A stretch of 64,000 bases of DNA from Alteromonas_F sp964429915 (GTDB lineage: Bacteria > Pseudomonadota > Gammaproteobacteria > Enterobacterales > Alteromonadaceae): assembly GCA_964429915.1 (NCBI GenBank), contig CAYSDZ010000016.1:1-64000 (forward strand). Reading direction: 5' to 3'. This document shows positions 42,465 through 50,513 of this stretch, piece by piece. Under the pieces are notes generated by a model that searched no databases, was not told where the DNA came from, and saw nothing but the letters and a program-made list of their open reading frames with translations. The position numbers and the translations under genes were made by a program. How positions within the stretch are numbered: the first letter of the stretch is position 1; each line of letters opens with the position of its first letter.

Positions 42465-43943
42465 TATTTTTTTAAACTTTTTTAGCGAAGCAAATGAAAG
42501 GAAGGAAAAAACAACTAGCCACATAGGCCAATCGCCCATTACTCGATAAGGTGTAATTCCACGCGTACTGATGACTGTGTCTGTAAGGGTGGCGGTTTCG
42601 AATTGCGGCAGTTGAGACGTAATTTTACCTTTACCATCAATGAATGCAGTGATCCCATTATTGGTTGCTCTGGCAACTGGCAGACCGAATTCTTTTGCTC
42701 GTACTTGTGCAATTTGTAAATGTTGAGCTGGGCCATGAGAATCACCAAACCAAGCGTCGTTACTCACTGTTAGGATCAGATCAGTCTGAGAAGTGAGATT
42801 ACGCCGTATCTGTCTTGGAAAAACAATTTCAAAGCAAATTGCAGGGGCAATATTGATACCGTTCGCTAAAAGATTTTCCTGCTCGTATTGCCCTCTGGTG
42901 AATGAAGACATGGGTAAATCAAAGAGGGGTGCCAGCGGCCTCAGTAAGCTTTCAAAAGGTACAAATTCTCCAATAGGTAATAGATGATGTTTGGAGTAAC
43001 GATTGTGATGGAAATAGCGATAATGGCCTTGTTCAGCTTGCTCGTTTTTCGTGCCTAGCACAATTAAGCTATTAAATACGTCATCGTTTTCGTAATTGAA
43101 ATTAACAATACCCGTAATTAATGCGCTCTGTTTTTCAGCCAACAAGGCGTCTTGTCTGAATAAAAATTCTTGAGCTAATGGCTCTAACATGGGAATAGCC
43201 GCTTCAGGCCAAATGATTAGCTTACTCTTATCGGCAAAGGCGCTCAGCGACACATACTTTTCCATAACAGGCGCGTCTAGCTCAGGCTGCCAACGCATGC
43301 TCTGCTCAATGTTTCCTTGCACCATAGTTATTTGATGAGATTGATGGCGAGTTGTCCAACTTACGCCATTAAGAACAATACCGCTGACACTAGGAACAGT
43401 GCCTATCAATATCATGTGTAGCCAGTGTTTTTTTATAGACCAACAACCTAAACAAGCTGTGATTAGTACTAAGACAACGCTGACGCCTGTTTCACCGATA
43501 AGAGGCAGCCAACCACTAAGTGGTCCATTTAATTGTGTGTAGCCCACACTTAACCAAGGAAAGCCGGTTAGCAGCCAACTTCGTGTATTTTCGCTCAAAA
43601 ACCACAGTGCCGCGATGGCAATGGGCCAATACCGCTTGTCAAAGAAACGCTGAGTCAGCCATAGAACAGTCGCAGGAAATAGGGCAAGGTAGCCACAAAG
43701 CAATGCCATTAAAGCAATAGAGGCGACAAGTGGCAAGCCACCAAAATCAGCAATACTTACGTGCACCCAACTCACGCCAGCGCCAAACCAGCCCATACCG
43801 AATAGCCAAGCAAACAAAAAACGTTTGTTATGACATTGACGCCATTGACGAAAAAATATGATTAAACAGAGAGGTGCAACAATCCATAAATCATAGGGAG
43901 AATAAGCAAATACCATCAAGCCGCCACATAAAACGGCGAGCAC
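42453..43943 (-). CDS. lnt: Apolipoprotein N-acyltransferase
   Basis: A membrane enzyme of about 496 aa that adds the third acyl chain to lipoproteins. Several membrane helices precede a nitrilase-like domain with the triad Glu in LIIWPEAAIPML, Lys in HHLLPIGEFVPFE-adjacent sequence, and Cys in IAPAICFEIVFP. The start is uncertain: 43943 is a GTG, and the reading frame stays open for several residues upstream (NQLFRYVLAVL) that look like the family N-terminus. It is the last gene of the ybeZ-ybeY-corC-lnt set. Confidence 0.93.
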   Translation of the reverse strand: MLAVLCGGLMVFAYSPYDLWIVAPLCLIIFFRQWRQCHNKRFLFAWLFGMGWFGAGVSWVHVSIADFGGLPLVASIALMALLCGYLALFPATVLWLTQRFFDKRYWPIAIAALWFLSENTRSWLLTGFPWLSVGYTQLNGPLSGWLPLIGETGVSVVLVLITACLGCWSIKKHWLHMILIGTVPSVSGIVLNGVSWTTRHQSHQITMVQGNIEQSMRWQPELDAPVMEKYVSLSAFADKSKLIIWPEAAIPMLEPLAQEFLFRQDALLAEKQSALITGIVNFNYENDDVFNSLIVLGTKNEQAEQGHYRYFHHNRYSKHHLLPIGEFVPFESLLRPLAPLFDLPMSSFTRGQYEQENLLANGINIAPAICFEIVFPRQIRRNLTSQTDLILTVSNDAWFGDSHGPAQHLQIAQVRAKEFGLPVARATNNGITAFIDGKGKITSQLPQFETATLTDTVISTRGITPYRVMGDWPMWLVVFSFLSFASLKKFKKILEK

Positions 43944-43969
43944 ATATCTGAAGAGTTGATTCAGAACAT

Positions 43970-44827
43970 TTACTCCAACGCGGGCACAGACACTTTAAGT
44001 TGAATGAGTCTTCGCTTGTCTGAGTTAGTTATTTTGAAGCGAATCTCTTTTATGGTGATTTCATCATGAGTGCTTGGCATATGACCAAAGGCTTTCAAAA
44101 TGATACCCCCAATGGTATCGGCTGATTCCTCGCTAAAATCCGTTTCAAAAAATCGATTAAACTCATCAACTGAGGTCAGCGCTTTTACCGAATAGGTCGA
44201 CTTATTTAAAGGGCGAATATCGTCAGTGCCTTCATCGTCAATATCGAACTCATCTTCAATTTCACCCACGATAAGTTCTAGGATATCTTCTATCGTAACT
44301 AAGCCAGAAACGCCGCCATATTCGTCGACCACAATCGACATATGGTAGCGCTCTTGTCGAAATTCTTTGAGCAACACATCTACACGTTTGCTTTCCGGAA
44401 CAATGGTCGCCGGCCTTAAAATATCTTTAAGCTTAAATTCTTTTTCTGGATGAAAAGCATAGGTAAGGAGATCTTTTGCTAACAAGATACCTTCGATATG
44501 ATCTTTGTCTTCCGTTATTACGGGGAACCTAGAGTGAGCGCTTTCAAGCATAACGGGAAGAAATTCATCGACAGTTTGATTGACGTCAATCGTAATCATT
44601 TGCGCGCGGGGGATCATGATATCTCGCACTTTCATTTCATTGACACCAATGACGCCTTCTATCATTTCGCGCGTTTGAGGGTCTATGACCTCGCGTTGCT
44701 CAGCATCAGAGATTAAATCAACCAATTCTTCTTTGTTTTTCGGCTCGTTGGATAAATTTGATTTGATTCTTTCAAACCAGCTCTTTCCGCTCGAGCCGTT
44801 GGTAGAGTGGGGGTTGTCTTCGCTCAT
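43970..44827 (-). CDS. corC: CorC/YbeX CBS-domain protein
   Basis: A 285-aa cytosolic protein with two CBS domains (about residues 68-190, MIPRAQMITIDVNQTVDEF and SIVVDEYGGVSGLVTIEDI) and a C-terminal CorC_HlyC domain. Linked to magnesium/cobalt homeostasis and ribosome maturation. No membrane segment, as expected for YbeX. The conserved neighbours ybeY and lnt flank it. Confidence 0.94.
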   Translation of the reverse strand: MSEDNPHSTNGSSGKSWFERIKSNLSNEPKNKEELVDLISDAEQREVIDPQTREMIEGVIGVNEMKVRDIMIPRAQMITIDVNQTVDEFLPVMLESAHSRFPVITEDKDHIEGILLAKDLLTYAFHPEKEFKLKDILRPATIVPESKRVDVLLKEFRQERYHMSIVVDEYGGVSGLVTIEDILELIVGEIEDEFDIDDEGTDDIRPLNKSTYSVKALTSVDEFNRFFETDFSEESADTIGGIILKAFGHMPSTHDEITIKEIRFKITNSDKRRLIQLKVSVPALE

Positions 44828-44860
44828 GGGTTCCGTTTTTGGGTGGTTTTCATAACTACG

Positions 44861-45346
44861 TTAAAACTCTTGGTAAGGGTCGTCAATATTTAAATGCTGT
44901 AATAATTCAATTTCCAAGGCTTCCATTGTTTCTGCTTCGTGGTTATCAATGTGATCGTAGCCGTACAAGTGCAAGCAACCGTGTATCACCATATGTGCAT
45001 AATGATGCAACAAGGGCTTATTTTGGTTCACGGCTTCTTGTTCAATAACGGGTTTACATATCACTAAATCGCCCAAAAAAGGAAGGTTTATGCCCGGCGG
45101 CGCTTCAAAAGGAAATGAAAGAACGTTGGTAGGCTTATGTTTTTGGCGATACTGTGAGTTGAGTGCCTTTGATTCTTCCTCGTCCACAAAGCGCAAAGTG
45201 ATTTCTTTACCCATATCGTTTTGTGATTTAAGTACAGCAGATAGCCATGTTGTTAACTCGTTTTCGCTAGGCAGGTTACTGTCGTTGATATCATTAGAAA
45301 CCTGCCTGTCTATAACAAGCTCTTTCAGTTCGTGCGATTGAGTCAT
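44861..45346 (-). CDS. ybeY: Endoribonuclease YbeY
   Basis: A 161-aa zinc-dependent RNase needed for 16S rRNA 3' maturation and ribosome quality control. The zinc motif HMVIHGCLHLYGYDH (His-x3-His-x5-His) and NVLSFPFEAPPG are conserved. It lies between ybeZ and corC, its usual neighbours. Confidence 0.97.
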   Translation of the reverse strand: MTQSHELKELVIDRQVSNDINDSNLPSENELTTWLSAVLKSQNDMGKEITLRFVDEEESKALNSQYRQKHKPTNVLSFPFEAPPGINLPFLGDLVICKPVIEQEAVNQNKPLLHHYAHMVIHGCLHLYGYDHIDNHEAETMEALEIELLQHLNIDDPYQEF

Positions 45347-45370
45347 CGTCGAATCATCTTTATCGATGTT

Positions 45371-46423
45371 TTATTTTTCAGAGCTGTCATTTTTTTGCGC
45401 GTTGGCTTCCGCTTCTAAGCGCTTTTTTTCCGCACGTAATTTCTCTTGCTCCGCGTCATGCTCTTCATAAGCTTGAACAATGCGGGCGACAACAGGATGG
45501 CGAACCACATCATGGGCGTTAAAGAAGTTAAACGAAATATCATTGACTTCCTTAAGCACTTCAATGGCGTGACGCAATCCTGACCGCACACCTCTGGGTA
45601 AATCTACCTGAGTTATATCACCAGTTATGACCGCTTGTGAGTTAAAACCAATACGCGTTAGAAACATTTTCATTTGTTCAACCGTGGTATTTTGGCTTTC
45701 GTCCAAAATAATAAATGCATCATTCAGAGTTCTTCCACGCATGTAAGCGAGTGGCGCTACTTCAATAACGTTGCGTTCCATCAGCTTTTCTACTTTTTCG
45801 AACCCAAGCATTTCAAATAGTGCATCATAAAGAGGGCGCAAATACGGGTCGACCTTTTGCGATAGGTCGCCAGGCAAAAAGCCCAATTTCTCACCTGCTT
45901 CAACAGCAGGGCGAGTCAACAATATCCGCCTTATCTCTTGGCGCTCTAAGGCATCAACTGCACAGGCAACCGCCAAATAAGTTTTACCTGTTCCCGCAGG
46001 TCCGATACCGAAACTGATATCGTGGTTAACAATATTGGCAACATATTGCGACTGGTTTGGGTTACGAGGCTTAATTACGCCACGTTTGGTGCGAATATGC
46101 ACTTCTTTGCCGTAATCACCTGCTTCAGCGCGTTCTAAACATTTAGCTTCTTGTATTGCTAAATGAACTTGCTCAGGCTCTAAGTCGGGTATTCGCCCTT
46201 TAATTGGCTGTGTCTCTATATACAATAATTTTAGAAGCTCTCCAACACCACTAACTTGAGGAGCTTCCCCTGTCACAACAAAATTGTTGTTGCGGTAAGT
46301 AATTTCGACACCAAGCCGACGTTCAATTTGTTTAATATTATTATCAAACGGCCCACACAAACTCGATAGGCGTTTATTATCTTCTGGTTCAAGTAAGACT
46401 TCGTTAGAAACTGTTGTAGTCAA
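45371..46423 (-). CDS. ybeZ: PhoH-like ATPase YbeZ
   Basis: A 350-aa protein with Walker A GPAGTGKTYLAVA (about residue 140) and Walker B AFIILDESQNTT. It acts with YbeY in RNA metabolism. The start is a TTG at 46423 with AGG upstream; no ATG is better placed. The C-terminus is a charged coiled stretch. Confidence 0.95.
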   Translation of the reverse strand: MTTTVSNEVLLEPEDNKRLSSLCGPFDNNIKQIERRLGVEITYRNNNFVVTGEAPQVSGVGELLKLLYIETQPIKGRIPDLEPEQVHLAIQEAKCLERAEAGDYGKEVHIRTKRGVIKPRNPNQSQYVANIVNHDISFGIGPAGTGKTYLAVACAVDALERQEIRRILLTRPAVEAGEKLGFLPGDLSQKVDPYLRPLYDALFEMLGFEKVEKLMERNVIEVAPLAYMRGRTLNDAFIILDESQNTTVEQMKMFLTRIGFNSQAVITGDITQVDLPRGVRSGLRHAIEVLKEVNDISFNFFNAHDVVRHPVVARIVQAYEEHDAEQEKLRAEKKRLEAEANAQKNDSSEK

Positions 46424-46481
46424 TGAATACCTGCTTTTTATGTAATTATTTCTTGATGTTATTAAACGCTACGCTGCTATT

Positions 46482-47936
46482 TTAAATTGCAGCAGTATTA
46501 GCAAACTGTTGTACGCCTAAGGTGTCGGGCAGAGAGTCGGATTGACTCGACGCGTGCTTGTTTAAAATGCTTTGAGGTGACAATGCCACTCTTAAGCCCA
46601 TGTCTTTTTCTCTGCGTATCACATCGCCTCTAAGCGAATTAGTAAATACATCCGTTATAATGACATCGACAAATTCGCCGATCATATCTGGGCTACCTTC
46701 AAAATTAACCACACGGTTATTTTCTGTTCTACCTGTTAATTCCATCACATTTTTCTTGGACGGGCCTTCAACCAATAATCGTTGCTCGGTATTAAGCATA
46801 TTCCTCGCTATTCGCAGCCCGTTTTGAGTGATGCGTTGTTGTAAAATATGAAGGCGTTTCTTTTTTGCCTCTTCTGAAACATCATCAATCGCATCTGCCG
46901 CTGGCGTACCCGGTCTCGCAGAATAAATGAAACTAAAGCTTAGGTCGTAGTCAATCGCATTGATCAAAGCCATAGTCGCTTCGAAATCGTCATCTGTTTC
47001 TCCCGGAAAACCGATGATGAAATCTGAGGACATGCTGATATTGGGACGAATTTTGCGTAATTTACGAATTTTAGACTTATATTCTATTGCAGTGTGGCCG
47101 CGCTTCATCAAATTTAAAATGCGATCGGAGCCACTCTGAACAGGTAAATGAAGATGGTCGACCAGTTCAGGAATACGCTCGTAAGCGTCAATAATGTCAT
47201 CAGTAAATTCGACAGGGTGGGAGGTGGTGTAGCGAATACGATCGATGCCATCGATACTGGCCACTAATTCAAGTAGCTCAGAAAAACGACACACTGTTCC
47301 GTCATAATGATCACCTCGATAGGCATTAACGTTTTGCCCTAACAGGTTCACTTCACGCACCCCTTGCTCGGCCAATTGAGCAATTTCAAATAGCACATCA
47401 TCGACAGGGCGGCTGACCTCTTCACCTCTTGTGTAGGGAACAACACAAAAGGTACAGTATTTTGAACAGCCTTCCATAATAGACACAAACGCAGTGGGGC
47501 CCTCTGCTTTTGGTTCGGGTAGTCGGTCAAACTTTTCTATTTCTGGAAAACTCACATCGACAACTGATTTTTCGCCGCTTTGCACTTTTTCTATCATTTC
47601 AGGCAAACGATGTAAGGTTTGAGGGCCAAATACTAAATCAACGTAAGGTGCACGTTGACGAATGCTATCGCCTTCCTGCGATGCGACACAACCGCCTACA
47701 CCAATAATAAGGTTTGGGTTGTCTTGCTTTAGATGCTTCCAACGCCCCAATTGATGAAATACTTTTTCTTGTGCTTTTTCTCTAATTGAGCAGGTGTTAA
47801 GCAAGATAAGATCAGCGTCTTCTGCTTCTTGTGCAAGAGAGTAGCCTTGAGTTGCGTCTAGCAAATCTGCCATTTTGTCTGAGTCATACTCATTCATTTG
47901 GCAACCCCAAGTTTTAATATACAGCTTTTTACTCAT
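46482..47936 (-). CDS. miaB: tRNA-2-methylthio-N6-dimethylallyladenosine synthase MiaB
   Basis: A 484-aa radical SAM methylthiotransferase acting on tRNA A37. The N-terminal UPF0004 domain has Cys12 in KTWGCQMNEYDSDKM and two further cysteines. The radical SAM cluster is CSKYCTFC (about residue 157), and a TRAM domain sits near residues 380-445. It is the first gene of the miaB-ybeZ-ybeY-corC-lnt order. Confidence 0.97.
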   Translation of the reverse strand: MSKKLYIKTWGCQMNEYDSDKMADLLDATQGYSLAQEAEDADLILLNTCSIREKAQEKVFHQLGRWKHLKQDNPNLIIGVGGCVASQEGDSIRQRAPYVDLVFGPQTLHRLPEMIEKVQSGEKSVVDVSFPEIEKFDRLPEPKAEGPTAFVSIMEGCSKYCTFCVVPYTRGEEVSRPVDDVLFEIAQLAEQGVREVNLLGQNVNAYRGDHYDGTVCRFSELLELVASIDGIDRIRYTTSHPVEFTDDIIDAYERIPELVDHLHLPVQSGSDRILNLMKRGHTAIEYKSKIRKLRKIRPNISMSSDFIIGFPGETDDDFEATMALINAIDYDLSFSFIYSARPGTPAADAIDDVSEEAKKKRLHILQQRITQNGLRIARNMLNTEQRLLVEGPSKKNVMELTGRTENNRVVNFEGSPDMIGEFVDVIITDVFTNSLRGDVIRREKDMGLRVALSPQSILNKHASSQSDSLPDTLGVQQFANTAAI

Positions 47937-48018
47937 AACTATTTCAATACTGCTGGTTAAGTGCGTGGATTAAGCATTTATGATTTTTCGCTTGTATTTT
48001 ACGCTTTTTACTTTTGAG

Positions 48019-48056
48019 GCGCCATAGTGAAGCCTTAAAATAGTTTCACATGGCGC
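48019..48056. repeat. Inverted repeat upstream of miaB
   Basis: A 13-bp stem with one bulge (48019-48031 with 48044-48056, GCGCCAT/ATGGCGC ends) and a 12-nt loop. It lies between the stop of the 118-aa gene and the miaB start, and may terminate the former, although no T-run is seen. Confidence 0.55.
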
Positions 48057-48076
48057 TAAGCCTTAAGGTGACTTTC

Positions 48077-48433
48077 TTAGTTTAAGCTTTTTTTACGTAG
48101 TTCAGCATTTACCTCGATTGCGTCGACAAGAGGTATAAATCCCGATGGTGTGACAAGGTGCATAAACCCACTTTCTTGTTCAACCAAGATGTCGCCGTGG
48201 GCCGTACTTCTCTCTGGTGTGGGTTGCATGTCGATATGGGTTAAATCGGCGTTAATCCATGATGTTTCACCGCCGCTTGCTGCATAAGCAATATCTAATT
48301 CGCTGTGCATCACTCTGCATGCAATTTCGTATTGCGGTAAACTTGCTAAGACTAAATTCACCAATTCTCTTTCATTCTCAACCTGATACAAGCGAGTTTG
48401 TAATTCAGAATTTGCATGAAAAACAGCGATCAA
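48077..48433 (-). CDS. Hypothetical 118-aa protein
   Basis: I do not recognise the family. The protein is soluble, with no signal or membrane segment. It looks like a compact alpha/beta fold with MIAVFHANSELQTRLYQ at the start and ESGFMHLVTPSGFIPLVDAI near the end. The start is a TTG at 48433 preceded by GGAGAAG. It sits 47 bases downstream of a dienelactone hydrolase gene on the same strand, so the two may be co-expressed. Confidence 0.6.
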   Translation of the reverse strand: MIAVFHANSELQTRLYQVENERELVNLVLASLPQYEIACRVMHSELDIAYAASGGETSWINADLTHIDMQPTPERSTAHGDILVEQESGFMHLVTPSGFIPLVDAIEVNAELRKKSLN

Positions 48434-48480
48434 AAATTCTTCTCCATCAATGTGAAAATGATAGCCTTACTTGCCATCTT

Positions 48481-49374
48481 CTAACTCAGTGCTGTATCGA
48501 ATAAATGGAGCATGCGCGACCATGCTTTCTCGGCTTGTTTTTCATTATATACACTTGAGTCTGGTGGGCACCAACCATGTAAAGTGCCTTCGTAAACTTC
48601 GATTTCAGCAGGAACCCCTGCTTGTTTGTATGCAGCGGCAAGTTCGTCTTTGACCCCAGGCGAACGCTCATCATCATTCTCGGCAATGGCGTGCAACACA
48701 TGGGCAGGGGAAGATGGAATGAGCAAGTGAGGGCTGTCGTCTTTATCTGTCACCATACCTCCACCGTGAAATGAAGCCGCCGCGCCGACTCGTTCAGGCA
48801 CTGCACCTGCCGTTCTTACAATAAGGGGACCGCCCATACAATAGCCAGCGGTGCCGATTTTCTTAGAGGTGTCGACACTAGCTTGCTGATCGATATAGCG
48901 AATATAGGCTTTTGCGTCAGACATACTGGCTTGGTGGTCAAGATTTTGGTACATCGGAATGAGTATCTCTCTGACGCCTGGATCGCCAAACCCCTTTGCC
49001 GGATCGATCACAGGGGCTTTTGCATCGCGATAAAAGGGATTAACCACTAAAACAGCATACCCTTCGCTAGCTAATCGCTTCGCCATTGCTTTAAAGGCAG
49101 GTCTAAGACCTCGAATATCAGGCCACATCAAAATGCCGGGATGAGTTCCCTTTGCTGGATGGACGAAGAAACTGTCAGATACGCCGTTCTCCATAGGCAC
49201 GAGCACTTCAGTTTCTACTAATTCGTTATGATATTTTCCTTCTGCATTTGCTAGGCCACCAAAACAGAGCGATGCAATGGCCGCCACGCTCAATTTGCTG
49301 AAATCTCGACGGTTTAATTGTCCGCCAGTATTAGCATATTCGCTATTGTCTTTTTCGGTAAAATCATCGCACAT
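48481..49374 (-). CDS. Tat-exported dienelactone hydrolase family protein
   Basis: A 297-aa alpha/beta hydrolase with a twin-arginine signal (NRRDFSKLSVAAIASL, residues 21-36). The nucleophile is Cys179 in GTAGYCMGG, the acid is in AENDDERS, and the His is in GTLHGWCPP. Dienelactone hydrolases open cyclic ester rings; this periplasmic version likely acts on an ester-containing carbohydrate or aromatic, unknown. Confidence 0.85.
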   Translation of the reverse strand: MCDDFTEKDNSEYANTGGQLNRRDFSKLSVAAIASLCFGGLANAEGKYHNELVETEVLVPMENGVSDSFFVHPAKGTHPGILMWPDIRGLRPAFKAMAKRLASEGYAVLVVNPFYRDAKAPVIDPAKGFGDPGVREILIPMYQNLDHQASMSDAKAYIRYIDQQASVDTSKKIGTAGYCMGGPLIVRTAGAVPERVGAAASFHGGGMVTDKDDSPHLLIPSSPAHVLHAIAENDDERSPGVKDELAAAYKQAGVPAEIEVYEGTLHGWCPPDSSVYNEKQAEKAWSRMLHLFDTALS

Positions 49375-49657
49375 AAGAGATCTCTCTTTACGTTAAGGTT
49401 TCCACTAAATTTTTAAAACGTTCAAAAACGTGTTAACCCACTATGCACCTGTATTCATTTCGTTAAAACATAAGGACTTTTAATTGTCGAATATTTAGGT
49501 TGGGTAACATTATGTACCTACATATCTTTCGTTTTGGCTTAAACAAGATTGAAAACGAGACTCACCGTAAAATTCGTTAAGCTCCTCGCTGTACCTATTG
49601 CTGAATTTTATTCAGCTCCTTACTCTGTCTTTTTACTTCAAGAGAAATTGTTTTGTG

Positions 49658-50431
49658 ATGAGTAAGATAACATTCTTAAATTCAAGATTGAAAAAATTGG
49701 GGCTTATTGGTTTTTGTAGCTTAATTTTTCTGATGCAGCACTCTGCTTATGCTGAATCGTCGAAAGAAAAAGCGCAACGTATAGCAACCGAGTCGTTAGA
49801 GGCCATGGGCGGTGCAAAGGCTTATGATAAAACGCAGTACTTGTCTTGGGTGTTCTTTGGTAAGCGCTTTCATGTCTGGGATAAGCACACTGGCAATATT
49901 CGTATTGAATATGGTGATAACAGTGTGGTGTTAATGAATATTCACGACAAAACGGGCAGGGCTTGGGAAAAAGGTCAAGAGATTACCGATGAAACTGCGT
50001 TAAAAGCAAAAATGGAATGGGGCTATAAGGTTTGGATCAACGACTCGTACTGGCTTGTTATGCCTTACAAACTTCAAGATCCTGGCGTTAATTTGAGCTA
50101 CGCGCGTGACGATACCATGGCAAACGGTGAGGATGCCTACGTACTAACGATGACGTTTAACGATGTTGGCGTAACGCCTGATAATAAGTATGAAGTGTTT
50201 ATAGATAAAAATACTTTACTTGTCGGAGAGTTCGCTTTTTATCCGAAAGTGGAGGATACCGCGCCTCGATTCAACAGGCCGTGGACAAATTGGCAGCAGT
50301 ACGGTGATATCATGTTGTCAGACGAAAGAGGAAAAACGGGAATGGGTCCTATTGCAGTGTATAAGGCCTTGTCGAAAGCAATATTTGAATCTCCCGATAA
50401 AACCGGCTTGAAAGGAGCCCTAATTCGTTAA
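49658..50431 (+). CDS. Secreted protein of unknown function, LolA-like appearance
   Basis: A protein of about 257 aa with a signal peptide (ending ...MQHSAYA). The mature part begins KAQRIATESLEAMGG and continues as alternating beta segments (YLSWVFFGKRFHVWDK, YEVFIDKNTLLVGEFAFYP). This resembles the beta-rich fold of LolA-like or outer-membrane sorting proteins, but no catalytic motif is seen. The ATG at 49658 is chosen for its signal peptide. It converges with the TonB receptor gene, leaving 82 bases. Confidence 0.6.
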   Translation: MSKITFLNSRLKKLGLIGFCSLIFLMQHSAYAESSKEKAQRIATESLEAMGGAKAYDKTQYLSWVFFGKRFHVWDKHTGNIRIEYGDNSVVLMNIHDKTGRAWEKGQEITDETALKAKMEWGYKVWINDSYWLVMPYKLQDPGVNLSYARDDTMANGEDAYVLTMTFNDVGVTPDNKYEVFIDKNTLLVGEFAFYPKVEDTAPRFNRPWTNWQQYGDIMLSDERGKTGMGPIAVYKALSKAIFESPDKTGLKGALIR

Positions 50432-50513
50432 TGTTTATTCGTTAATGTTTTTCGCCTCAGGCAATACGTTTACCTGAGGCGAATTAGTCAACTTAAGTTA
50501 GATTAAAGTCAGC